From positions 1,426,001 to 1,490,000 of the forward strand of contig OZ253663.1 in the NCBI GenBank assembly GCA_965263215.1: a stretch of DNA of 64,000 nucleotides, written 5' to 3'. The stretch comes from UBA1672 sp965263215 (GTDB taxonomy: Bacteria; Pseudomonadota; Alphaproteobacteria; Micavibrionales; Micavibrionaceae). The first letter of the stretch is position 1. Each line of letters opens with the position of its first letter. A program made the position numbers and the translations under genes. Below are positions 43,753-52,385 of this stretch, one piece after another. The notes below the pieces were generated by a model, which was not told where the DNA came from, ran no database searches, and was given only the letters and a program-made list of their open reading frames with translations.

Positions 43753-46700
43753 TTAAACAGTGATTAGGTTTCCTGACGTTTCCAATGCGTCTTCATCTGT
43801 AAGTCCGGTTTCATTATAGATATAAGCCACTTGGACAAAGTTATCTGCACCGCCATCTGCATCAACATTTAGATAGGAGTTAGAACCACTTTCTGTAATT
43901 TGAACAAAATCAGTTATCGCATCTGTGAGAGGATCGTAACCAATAAGCAAATCGGAGATGTCTAACTTATCCCCTGAAGATAAATCAAAGTCCTGAATGT
44001 TGTCGCTAGAAGATAGGTTATCGAATGCAAATATATCTGCACCACCTTGGCCATAGAGCATATCAACACCTGTACCGCCATAAAGCACATCGTCATCATC
44101 GCCGCCATAAAGATAATCTGAACCGCTCCCACCTATCAAAGTATCATTACCGGCATAACCATAGAGTGTGTCGTTGCCACCACGACCATCTATTTCATCA
44201 CCAAGGGCAGAACCATAGCTAGAATGTGCATCATCGGTATCGGCCATAATCAGACCTTGGGAGAAATCAAGCGTTGTACTATCTGAGAATATGATTTGTT
44301 CGATGCGGGAGACAATATCGGTTCCTGAAAACCCACTCCCCATAACTTCAACCTTATCAGATGTTCCTAGAATCTGGATGTGCAAATCTTCTCCAGCATC
44401 CACCCACATACCGACATCAGCCAATGTAATCCCATCGGTAAAGGAAATCGTATCAGTCCCCTCATCCACATTTTCTGTGAGTGTGTCACTGCCGAAGCCT
44501 GTGGCAAAGACATAGGTATCGTCCCCTATTCCGCCATATAAATTATCATTTCCAGTACCGCCAGTTAGTGTATCATTACCGGCATAACCATAGAGTGTGT
44601 CGTTGCCACCACGACCATCTATTTCATCACCAAGGGCAGAACCATAGCTAGAATGTGCATCATCGGTATCGGCCATAATCAGACCTTGGGAGAAATCAAG
44701 CGTTGTACTATCTGAGAATATGATTTGTTCGATGCGGGAGACAATATCGGTTCCTGAAAACCCACTCCCCATAACTTCAACCTTATCAGATGTTCCTAGA
44801 ATCTGGATGTGCAAATCTTCTCCAGCATCCACCCACATACCGACATCAGCCAATGTAATCCCATCGGTAAAGGAAATCGTATCAGTCCCCTCATCCACAT
44901 TTTCTGTGAGTGTGTCACTGCCGAAGCCTGTGGCAAAGACATAGGTATCGTCCCCTATTCCGCCATATAAATTATCATTTCCAGTACCGCCAGTTAGTGT
45001 ATCATTACCGGCATAACCATAGAGTGTGTCGTTGCCACCACGACCATCTATTTCATCACCAAGGGCAGAACCATAGCTAGAATGTGCATCATCGGTATCG
45101 GCCATTACGAGGCCTTGTGTTAGGTCTATGGTTGTTCCATCTGAGAATATGATTTGTTCAAGACGAGATACAACATCGGTTCCTGAAAACCCACTGCCCT
45201 CGACTTCAAGCTTATCTGTTGTTCCAAGAAGTTGAATATGCAGGCTTTCTGTCGCATCCACCCACATACCAACTTCAGCCATCGTTGCATTTATCCAAAC
45301 CTGATCTGTGCCACCATTTGTATCTTCAAGAAACGACACTGTTTGCCCCATTCCAGATTGAAAAACGTAAACATCATTGCCATCAGTGCTTTGAAAATCA
45401 AGATTTGCTTCCAAGAACCAAATATTATCAATACTTGTGGCACCTTCTGTTTCGCCTGTTTCAGTGTTATAGGTTAGATTTGGGTCAAAATAGTCCATAT
45501 TGTTCGATTGAATAGAAATACCTGTAACAGCATGGCTGAGTACTCTATTGAATAATTCTTCTACGACAACGGCAGGACCAGCTCCCGGGTTTGGAGTAGA
45601 ACCTGCTTGAAGATAGTCATCGCCTAAATAAGTCTCAAGAAATTCGAGTTTGCGTGCATCAATTTCAGTTCCGCGACTTGTAGGATTGACTCCATCAACC
45701 CCCGCCCAACGATATAAAACATCTTCCATCTTTCCTTGTATATCAAATACTGTATCGAAAAAATCGCTAGTCTCTGAAAATGCAATTTCCTGAACCATAT
45801 CAAGAAGAGTTTCATCCAAACTCATAGCGATACTAAGATTTTTTACATCACCAAAACCTTTTATTGCAGGCAAAAAATATACAGCGTTATCAAGCGTGTA
45901 ATCTTCCACATATACAGAATCAAGGTTGTCGTATGAAAACCAGGCGTCAACTACCGTTCGTGTTTGTCCGTTGATTGTGAATGTACTTTCGTGTGTAATG
46001 TTATTGCCAGCAATATCGTAGTCTACAGTGGTGGCGTTAAGATTTATGCTTGTGATACCAGTAGCGCTGAGAGTTGACAGTTCTGAACTTTCACTTACAC
46101 CATTAGAATCTGCATCCACCCAAATCAATAAATCACCAAATTGAGAATCATTTGCGTCAATTACATCGTCTGAATTGCTGTCATACGCTGATAAAACAGT
46201 AAATCCATCTGTAATTTCTGTACCAAAAAGCTCCCCATGGTCATTTATTAATCCATCAGAGTTTAAATCAATCGCCAACAGGCCATCATTACCGGCAATC
46301 CAACCAGACGCCTCTGCAAAGCCATCTTCGTCTATATCCCAATACGCCGCATCTGCACTCCCCAGTGCAGATAATTCAATGCCATTTCCATCTAAATCAA
46401 ATACCAGTGGTGATGCAGAAGCTTCAGCCCCACCCCAATCCTCATATAAGTCGAAAACCCACTGAGGTATACCAATTGGTGGCTCATTTAAGTGTTGAGG
46501 TGTTAATGGAATTGCAGGTTCGGGATTCTTGATAAGAGGGTCAGTCTGGGGTCCTTGAAAAGGTTGTCCTATGCCTCCTGTAGTACCTGTACCCCCTGTT
46601 GACCTGACATCTGCGGGTTCACCTAATTCTTCCATGATCTGATTTTCAACCCCAGCTGATTCACTCTCTCTCGCAGCCTCATTGGCAGTAGTAGTAGGGC

Positions 46701-47091
46701 CATTTTCGACGTTCTGTCTAACATGGTCTAATTCATGTGCTAAAATTCTTTCCATACTAACAGGAACTGGTGGTCCCATATTGGGGCCAGGATACTGCTC
46801 TCCATCTATTACTGTAGTCGGAATTGCTACTACATAATCGGAATTAGGATCAAAAGGCCATGGTGTATTTGGATTTTCATTATTCCAACTATTTGGCGTA
46901 TACATTCTAGGTACCGAACCCGTAACCTGACCATCATCAACATAAATCTCAACATTTGAATCATCATCAATTATTGATTTGTTCATTTCCTTTGCTTCAT
47001 CGCTTCCATTGTGCATATTCGCGTGAGAATTACGTACACTATCTTTAGTAACCCCACTATGAGAAGAATTAACGGTATAAATAAAAGGCAT
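43753..47091 (-). CDS. RTX protein with N-terminal zincin motif, type I secretion substrate
   Basis: A 1112-residue protein with no N-terminal signal. Residues 119-123 are HELDH (HExxH), followed by NEAARESESAGVENQIMEELG, which resembles the M91 zinc metallopeptidase layout. Residues about 225-375 are Asp-rich with EF-hand-like loops (FDLDGNGIELS, LNSDGLINDHGELFG, DSNSDDVIDANDSQFGD), as in large RTX proteins. Then come GGxGNDxLxG nonapeptide blocks (GRGGNDTLYGYAGNDTLTGG) separated by 143-residue repeats, two of them encoded by identical 429-bp DNA. The C-terminal 70 residues (GDKLDISDLLIGY onward) fit a type I secretion target. No HlyB/HlyD/TolC genes are nearby. A DUF2927 gene lies 73 bases upstream. 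Confidence 0.9.
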   Translation of the reverse strand: MPFIYTVNSSHSGVTKDSVRNSHANMHNGSDEAKEMNKSIIDDDSNVEIYVDDGQVTGSVPRMYTPNSWNNENPNTPWPFDPNSDYVVAIPTTVIDGEQYPGPNMGPPVPVSMERILAHELDHVRQNVENGPTTTANEAARESESAGVENQIMEELGEPADVRSTGGTGTTGGIGQPFQGPQTDPLIKNPEPAIPLTPQHLNEPPIGIPQWVFDLYEDWGGAEASASPLVFDLDGNGIELSALGSADAAYWDIDEDGFAEASGWIAGNDGLLAIDLNSDGLINDHGELFGTEITDGFTVLSAYDSNSDDVIDANDSQFGDLLIWVDADSNGVSESSELSTLSATGITSINLNATTVDYDIAGNNITHESTFTINGQTRTVVDAWFSYDNLDSVYVEDYTLDNAVYFLPAIKGFGDVKNLSIAMSLDETLLDMVQEIAFSETSDFFDTVFDIQGKMEDVLYRWAGVDGVNPTSRGTEIDARKLEFLETYLGDDYLQAGSTPNPGAGPAVVVEELFNRVLSHAVTGISIQSNNMDYFDPNLTYNTETGETEGATSIDNIWFLEANLDFQSTDGNDVYVFQSGMGQTVSFLEDTNGGTDQVWINATMAEVGMWVDATESLHIQLLGTTDKLEVEGSGFSGTDVVSRLEQIIFSDGTTIDLTQGLVMADTDDAHSSYGSALGDEIDGRGGNDTLYGYAGNDTLTGGTGNDNLYGGIGDDTYVFATGFGSDTLTENVDEGTDTISFTDGITLADVGMWVDAGEDLHIQILGTSDKVEVMGSGFSGTDIVSRIEQIIFSDSTTLDFSQGLIMADTDDAHSSYGSALGDEIDGRGGNDTLYGYAGNDTLTGGTGNDNLYGGIGDDTYVFATGFGSDTLTENVDEGTDTISFTDGITLADVGMWVDAGEDLHIQILGTSDKVEVMGSGFSGTDIVSRIEQIIFSDSTTLDFSQGLIMADTDDAHSSYGSALGDEIDGRGGNDTLYGYAGNDTLIGGSGSDYLYGGDDDDVLYGGTGVDMLYGQGGADIFAFDNLSSSDNIQDFDLSSGDKLDISDLLIGYDPLTDAITDFVQITESGSNSYLNVDADGGADNFVQVAYIYNETGLTDEDALETSGNLITV
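44141..45105. repeat. 429-bp perfect tandem repeat, 2.25 copies
   Basis: Units 44141-44569 and 44570-44998 appear identical base for base when read side by side, and 44999-45105 repeats the first 107 bases again. The period is a multiple of three (143 codons), so the reading frame of the RTX gene is kept. A further, diverged copy of the protein unit lies in 45106-45560. The identity points to a recent duplication or gene conversion. Confidence 0.9.
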
Positions 47092-47164
47092 GATATGCTC
47101 CTACATGTTGTATTTGATGAAAAAGAACGCAGTAGTACGCATAATTTGTTTTAAGAATGAGTAT

Positions 47165-48448
47165 TTATTCAAAACAAGTGTTAGAATTATTCAAAATTTT
47201 TCTAACGCTTTCTCTATTCATTCCAACTTCTATTTCAGAACAATAGAGTAATGAAAGCATAAATCTATCGTATGCAGTAATCTTGTTAAAGGACTTGAGT
47301 TGGTTTTCATTTAAAGGCACCCGTTTTCCATGATAATATTCTTTTTTAATTTTTTCGGCATCTACCTTTTTCGAAGAATCGTTGTAGGTAACATCCTGTT
47401 TTGCTAATAAATCAGCATGCTCTAACCGCTGTTTTTCTCCTGCTGGGTCAGCATATCTGTCAGCAATTTTATACCAAGGACTGTAATTTAGTAGATGGTC
47501 TGGATCAGAATGCCAATGACTTAGCACTGATTCTTTATTTTCTGAAATCGCTGGCAAACCCAAAACACGAAGAAGGCACTCGTTGAGTAGTGCATTGAAA
47601 AACACGCTGTCTAAATCTGGATTAATTTTACAAATTGCCAAATCAATTCCATGGTTGTCGTTTGGTAAAATATATCCATCAAAATATCGTCGTGTGTACG
47701 ATTGAAACAAGACACCGTTTAAAAATCGTTCTTCATATTTGTCAGGAATAGGTTCATGGCCTACAGAAAGCCAAGACCTAAAACTGGGGCGATTAGTCAG
47801 GATAATTCTTATTCTTGCAAATTCACTTGTGCTATCCCAAACATGGCGAGGATGAACGAGTTCTATCGGTTTGTTCATAGCCTCAGATAAAACAGGAACA
47901 ACTTTATCTATAGCTGCAAATATTTTGTTTACTTTTTCATCTCCACCCTCTTCTCTCATACTATGTTCGAAAGAAGTTTTAGCCATTTTAATCATTTCGG
48001 GGTCATCTTTAGCTTCATTAATTCTCGTGCTGTATGGTAGTCCGAAGCCAATAGAAATTGTCTTGTTTTCCCATTTATTAATGAGGTTGCGTTTAAATAA
48101 AGAGCCTTTCCCTAAATAATGAATGTGTTTTTTGAGCCAAACAGATGAGACAGGCTTAGAATTAATTTCTTTCAACCTTGAATCATTAACATAGGTATTA
48201 GAGTTACCAGAAACGAATGCCTCATAAATCTTTTTTCTACTCTCTTCTCCTGCATCCGTGTTCCATGTGATATCCGAAAAAGCAACGTTAAGAAAGTCAT
48301 TGATAATTTCTTCTTTGTTAAATTCTTTATTATCAATTTTAATTCTTTGATGTTCTTGGGATTGTGATTTTGCATGGCCAGAACCATTGTAAAATATGCA
48401 AGCTACCGAAAAGGTAAAAAATTGTAATACGCGGATGTAGTTTCTCAA
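47165..48448 (-). CDS. secreted DUF2927-like protein
   Basis: A 427-residue protein with an N-terminal signal peptide (YIRVLQFFTFSVACIFYNGSGHA). The segments NALLNECLLRVLGLPAISEN and YDRFMLSLLYCSEIEVGM match the conserved end of DUF2927, a secreted family seen mostly in Alphaproteobacteria (related to degenerate zincin peptidases in my recollection). The middle contains FARIRIILTNRP, and the central part around IKYL is helical. It is upstream of and co-oriented with the RTX gene (73 bases apart), so they may act together outside the cell. Confidence 0.65.
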   Translation of the reverse strand: MRNYIRVLQFFTFSVACIFYNGSGHAKSQSQEHQRIKIDNKEFNKEEIINDFLNVAFSDITWNTDAGEESRKKIYEAFVSGNSNTYVNDSRLKEINSKPVSSVWLKKHIHYLGKGSLFKRNLINKWENKTISIGFGLPYSTRINEAKDDPEMIKMAKTSFEHSMREEGGDEKVNKIFAAIDKVVPVLSEAMNKPIELVHPRHVWDSTSEFARIRIILTNRPSFRSWLSVGHEPIPDKYEERFLNGVLFQSYTRRYFDGYILPNDNHGIDLAICKINPDLDSVFFNALLNECLLRVLGLPAISENKESVLSHWHSDPDHLLNYSPWYKIADRYADPAGEKQRLEHADLLAKQDVTYNDSSKKVDAEKIKKEYYHGKRVPLNENQLKSFNKITAYDRFMLSLLYCSEIEVGMNRESVRKILNNSNTCFE

Positions 48449-48802
48449 AACAGTACTCCAAAAAAATTTTATAAAGGCAACTATAATATTGCGGTATTTT
48501 TATTTTCAAATTGGCTAGACAGTATAACCTTCACACTGCCCTTCTTTGTTTTTGTTCCTTAATCCTTAGTATAAACATAATGCGCCCCGATTTGTTTTTC
48601 TTTAACGCTTCTGGTGTGCTAAAAAAACAGATACAGGAACTGGCGCAAGGTTCGCTTGGTAAGATATGCCAATCCATAACGTAGTCATTATCAATGAGCT
48701 CCCTATCAAGATGGACATTGTCAATAAAGTCAAAGTATGTAGTCGCAGGAACTTTAACAGCTTTTACATTTTGATCAAGATTAACTTCCGCTTTTAAAAA
48801 GC
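48449..48802. other. 354-base stretch with a start-less open frame
   Basis: No complete gene. The minus strand is open from 48833 down to a stop at 48531-48533 (100 codons, no ATG at its upstream end), reading VKVPATTYFDFIDNVHLD and so on. It overlaps the end of the 67-residue frame at 48803-49006 in another phase, so the two may be pieces of one broken gene. The promoter of the DUF2927 gene should lie at 48449-48530. Confidence 0.4.
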
Positions 48803-49006
48803 CTATAACTGAGATGAATAATTTGAAGTTTTTTCATCGTTAACTGAGCTTAATTTTGCGTCTGCAGTAAGAGGTTTCCTCTGGTAAGATAGATTAGCTC
48901 TTCGGTAATCAGCCTCACATAACAAGCCAACCAGTTCACGAAGTTTTGTGTCATCAAGTTTTTCTATATCGTTCGAAGTAATTTCTAATAAGTGTGGCAT
49001 CGGCAT
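48803..49006 (-). pseudogene. remnant of a larger gene, N-terminal 67 residues
   Basis: A 67-residue frame with a usable ribosome-binding site (AAAAGG). Its first 35 residues (ITSNDIEKLDDTKLRELVG then LLCEADYRRANL) resemble, from memory, the opening of large restriction-like defence proteins, in which a WGGxQxxxDGGxDV nuclease motif follows. Here that motif is missing and the frame soon ends, while a second frame continues to 48531. I read it as a decayed defence gene, at low certainty; it may also be an intact small protein. Confidence 0.35.
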
Positions 49007-49161
49007 AACCTTTTAACAGTGGGGTATTACATTGTTACTAAATACTAACAAAATTACAAAAATATTTTACAGAAAATGCTAGCTGTACTAGAGTTACATA
49101 GTCATCTATAATTGTAATAGCGTCATAACGTCGCGGTTTTCCGCGCTTAGACTATGGAGCT

Positions 49162-49590
49162 ATGTTTGTGTACCAAAGAGAGATAGAAGTTTTGCCAGGT
49201 ATATGCCTGACGATGCAGCAAATTACCCCACAAAGTTTAGATGAGTGTTTGATATCTGCCAAAGATAAGATGAGTTCATATATTAATGATCCATTTAACT
49301 CTTTTCCATCAGCTTTGCTGCCCTCTTCTTTCATTAATTTACAATGTCCTCAGGATGTGCAGAAGTTATATCTAACATTTTTGGTCTTTAGCCTGGCTGA
49401 TAAGCATATAATTAAATGGTCGGGTATTGAGAATGAAAATGGCGCCCCAATCTCAACTGATGTTCCGCATGCTAAGCATTTTGTAGTTCAATTTTCAAAA
49501 GTTCAAGAAGCTTTCATTGACAGATTATTTGCCCCACGACCTGATTTATTACGTCGTGTGTTTTTTTATATGCTAGAATCAGGAGATTAA
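49162..49590 (+). CDS. hypothetical protein, possible tail assembly chaperone
   Basis: A 142-residue protein starting at ATG 49162, with GGAG 4 bases before it. The first 90 residues are hydrophobic-mixed; the second half has IKWSGIENENGAPISTDVPHA and FIDRLFAPRPDLLRRVFFYML, a 'W-x-G-hydrophobic plus acidic, then helix' layout like tail-assembly chaperones. It sits one base before the tape-measure start, the usual place of such chaperones in siphophages. The function is inferred from position and shape. A CGCGG-TTTT-CCGCG hairpin precedes it at about 49133-49146. Confidence 0.55.
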   Translation: MFVYQREIEVLPGICLTMQQITPQSLDECLISAKDKMSSYINDPFNSFPSALLPSSFINLQCPQDVQKLYLTFLVFSLADKHIIKWSGIENENGAPISTDVPHAKHFVVQFSKVQEAFIDRLFAPRPDLLRRVFFYMLESGD

Positions 49591-49591
49591 T

Positions 49592-51664
49592 ATGCCCAAA
49601 CGTAATGAGTCATACACAATTCGCTTAGCCGTAGAAAATGGTCGTGTAGTCCGCACCGAGTTTGGACAAGTAGGTGTAACCGGTGAAAAAGCATTTAAGA
49701 TGATCGATAGTGCCGGCAAAGGGGCTAAGCGTACTTTGGGTGATTTGGGGAGTTTGGTTGTTACACGCCTAGTACCTGCCTTCGCTGCTTTACGTTTGGG
49801 ACGTTCAATTTTAGATAATATCCAAAGTTTTGAATTACTCGATAATAAAATCCGGGGCCTTTCTGATGGCGCGGAAGATTATAGTCAAATACAAGAATTT
49901 TTGAAGGATAAGGCTACTGAACTGAATGTCAGTATAAGAACACTTACTGAATCTTATTCGGAGCTTTTGGCATTACAAAAAAACGGCTTACTTGATCGTC
50001 AGGACGTAAACGACTTAGTCGTTGGTTTTGCAAATATTAAGGCTGCACTTGGGGTTGATGATAATCAAATCGGACAAGTTTTGTTTGGGCTTTCTCAAGC
50101 TTTAGCTGCTGGCACAGTACGTGCTCAAGATTTCAACCAAGTTGTGAGCCCTATTCCCAAACTTTTAGGTGATATGGAGCGTGCTGCAGGGCTATCTGCA
50201 GGTGAATTACGCAATCTCGTCAATGACGGTAAACTTGCGAGTGATCAATTTGGAGCAATCCTGATTGACGCTTTGTCTGACTATGGCGGTGCTGCGGAAG
50301 AAATGTCAGATACTCAAACCGCAGCACTTACGAGGTTAAATAATTCATGGACTGAATTGTCGAGATCTCTAGGTGAAGGTGGTGTTACCGATTCAATCGT
50401 GACCACCCTTGATTTCTTAACAGGTTTGAACGATGCCATAATTCAAGGAGCTAGACATAACACGGATTACATTAAATCTGCAGGAACTATGGAAACAACG
50501 GTTTTTAGCTTGTCTTACGCATTTAAAGAAATGCAGCATTCTACAAAACTATCTTACGATATTTTATTAGCATACCGAGAAGAGTTACAGAGGTTTATAG
50601 GTATTGCACAACAAGATAATTTTGTACCTAATTTTACAGTTCAGGATGTTGGGGATGCCAATCCTTTTGTTGGTCTGATTGAATTTGAGCGTCGCCTGCG
50701 TGAGCAGATGTCCACCTTAAGTCAGGATTCGAAAGATGCGCTTGATGGGTCATTGAGCCTTGATGGATCCATTGATCTTGAAGCGCCCCCAGTGCCACAG
50801 CTTAAGCCTGATAAGATTATCGCCAAAGGGTATGATGCTCGTAAAAAGGCTCAAGAGGATGCAATTAAGCTCCTTGAGCGTGAGCAGCAAAAAATACGAA
50901 ATGTCATTGAGGCTTTGGAGTTTCAGTCAGAGCAGCTGCGCAGGAATGAGCGTGAGCAAGCCGTACATAATAATTTAAAACAAGCCGGTGTCGCATTAGA
51001 TAGTGAGCAGGCTCAAAAGATACGTGAGCTAACGGAAGCGAATTATGATCTTCAGGAAGCGCAAAGACGATCGGCTGAAATTCAGAAAGAGCAACTTGAG
51101 CGTCTCGAAGAGCAGACTCAAATTACATATGATACCATTAATGGCATTACAAAAGCAGCGATTGGCGGGCAAATAAGATCTTGGGAAGATTTGGGTGACG
51201 TTGTCCTGAACCAAATGCAAAATATACTTATTTCTCTTACGCGATTAGACAACCAAGGTATAGGCTCGCTCTTCGGTGGTGGCGGAATTTCATCTATTAT
51301 TAGTGGCGCCTTAGGGATATTTGGTGGTGGATCACCATCGGCGATCGCAAATCCAAATATTGCGGGCACGTCGTATCTTTTACCAACTTATTCAGAGGGC
51401 GGCATTGCCACCGAACCATCAATATTCGGTGAAGGCCGTATGGCTGAAGCCGCCGTCCCATTGCCTGATGGTCGTACAATTCCGGTTACTTTAAGCGGCG
51501 GGAGTACAGGCGGTGATACCTATGTGATTGATGCGCGTGGTGCTGATAAGGCGGGCATGGAGCGTTTATTGCAGTTAATTAAAAAACTTGATGGGTCAAT
51601 TGAAACGCGCTCATTGTCAGCGGTTCGAAACGAGGCCGGTCGCAATCCGAATTTTCTCGGTTAA
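49592..51664 (+). CDS. phage tail tape measure protein
   Basis: A 690-residue tape-measure protein, which sets tail length in siphophages and fills the tail lumen. The N-terminal 250 residues match the tape-measure domain (FANIKAALGVDDNQIGQVLFGL, LAAGTVRAQDFNQVVSPIPKL, ELRNLVNDGKLASDQFG, TRLNNSWTELSRSLGEGG). A helical region at about 410-510 is coiled-coil rich. A glycine-rich hydrophobic stretch follows (GSLFGGGGISSIISGAL), and the end SEGGIATEPSIFGEGRMAEA then AVPLPDGRTIPV is typical of the family. At about 0.15 nm per residue a tail near 100 nm would fit. No other tail gene was found downstream. Confidence 0.9.
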   Translation: MPKRNESYTIRLAVENGRVVRTEFGQVGVTGEKAFKMIDSAGKGAKRTLGDLGSLVVTRLVPAFAALRLGRSILDNIQSFELLDNKIRGLSDGAEDYSQIQEFLKDKATELNVSIRTLTESYSELLALQKNGLLDRQDVNDLVVGFANIKAALGVDDNQIGQVLFGLSQALAAGTVRAQDFNQVVSPIPKLLGDMERAAGLSAGELRNLVNDGKLASDQFGAILIDALSDYGGAAEEMSDTQTAALTRLNNSWTELSRSLGEGGVTDSIVTTLDFLTGLNDAIIQGARHNTDYIKSAGTMETTVFSLSYAFKEMQHSTKLSYDILLAYREELQRFIGIAQQDNFVPNFTVQDVGDANPFVGLIEFERRLREQMSTLSQDSKDALDGSLSLDGSIDLEAPPVPQLKPDKIIAKGYDARKKAQEDAIKLLEREQQKIRNVIEALEFQSEQLRRNEREQAVHNNLKQAGVALDSEQAQKIRELTEANYDLQEAQRRSAEIQKEQLERLEEQTQITYDTINGITKAAIGGQIRSWEDLGDVVLNQMQNILISLTRLDNQGIGSLFGGGGISSIISGALGIFGGGSPSAIANPNIAGTSYLLPTYSEGGIATEPSIFGEGRMAEAAVPLPDGRTIPVTLSGGSTGGDTYVIDARGADKAGMERLLQLIKKLDGSIETRSLSAVRNEAGRNPNFLG

Positions 51665-52074
51665 TTATACCTTGGCATTTGTATTGAAACATTTGTAACG
51701 CTTTTTTCTATTGGTTGATGAAAGAAGTCTATAAAATCAAGTACATTGAAATCAGAAATTTTGGCATCGTTCCTTCTATGAAACTTTAAATAGCTCATTA
51801 GGTTAAAGCCTTGGAGATTAAAGCATTTCAATAATTGTTCCATGCGCCCTATTCTTTCATTCAATACTTTTAGGGCTTCGTCATAGTCCATAGTTGAATG
51901 ATACCCTGCTTTTAAAACCAAGTTTTTTTCCCACAGAAAAGTTGTTTTCATTTTGTCGAAATTTTGAAGAATACTTTCTGTTAGATTTTTATGAACGTAG
52001 ACACTATCCGGATCATTCATGGTGTCTTCTATTAAATTACATAGCTCTTCAATTTTAATTTCATTGTTAGTCAT
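51661..52074 (-). CDS. hypothetical protein
   Basis: A 137-residue helical protein of unknown family, convergent with the tape measure (4-base overlap of the 3' ends) and divergent from the XRE regulator gene. It has no signal peptide or membrane segment. The sequence LIEDTMNDPDSVYVHKNL suggests a soluble helical bundle. It could be an anti-regulator or accessory gene; no evidence beyond position. Confidence 0.55.
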   Translation of the reverse strand: MTNNEIKIEELCNLIEDTMNDPDSVYVHKNLTESILQNFDKMKTTFLWEKNLVLKAGYHSTMDYDEALKVLNERIGRMEQLLKCFNLQGFNLMSYLKFHRRNDAKISDFNVLDFIDFFHQPIEKSVTNVSIQMPRYN

Positions 52075-52157
52075 GATAATCCCTTATAGATCATAATGAT
52101 ACAAAAGGTATCAATTTTATTGTGTATGTACAAGCAAAAATCTGCTAGATTAATTTC

Positions 52158-52385
52158 ATGACAGAACAAAAAGTAACATCGAAGCAAATTAGAGCTGCAC
52201 GAGCCTATTTAGGTTGGTCACAAGGAGAGCTCGCAAATAAAGCAAGCTTATCTGTGCCAACTATTAAGCGGATGGAACTTAGTGATCTTGAGAAAACAAA
52301 CTTTAAGAACGTACAAAAAGTTCTTAAAGCCATCAGTGCAGCGGGTATTAAGTTCATAGATCGAGGCATACAAGAAGATGGGTAA
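52158..52385 (+). CDS. XRE-family helix-turn-helix regulator
   Basis: A 75-residue DNA-binding protein. The HTH runs over residues about 9-62: IRAARAYLGWSQGELANKA then SLSVPTIKRMEL, with the turn at SQGELANKA. The C-terminus ends in GIKFIDRGIQEDG, as in many short alphaproteobacterial XRE proteins. It overlaps the next gene by 8 bases (ATGGGTAA). It probably controls the element; its own promoter would lie in the 83-base gap to the divergent gene. Confidence 0.9.
   Translation: MTEQKVTSKQIRAARAYLGWSQGELANKASLSVPTIKRMELSDLEKTNFKNVQKVLKAISAAGIKFIDRGIQEDG

Noticed and set aside
44291..44944. Two identical 74-residue plus-strand frames
   Set aside because: They are antisense copies produced by the 429-bp repeats of the RTX gene.
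44141..45105. CRISPR-like array
   Set aside because: The repeat period is 429 bases in coding frame with no short repeat-spacer pattern; these are RTX protein repeats. No CRISPR array was seen anywhere in the window.
49592..51664. Complete prophage
   Set aside because: Apart from the tape measure and its small neighbour, no capsid, terminase, portal, tail-tube, baseplate or lysis gene exists between the attachment repeats.
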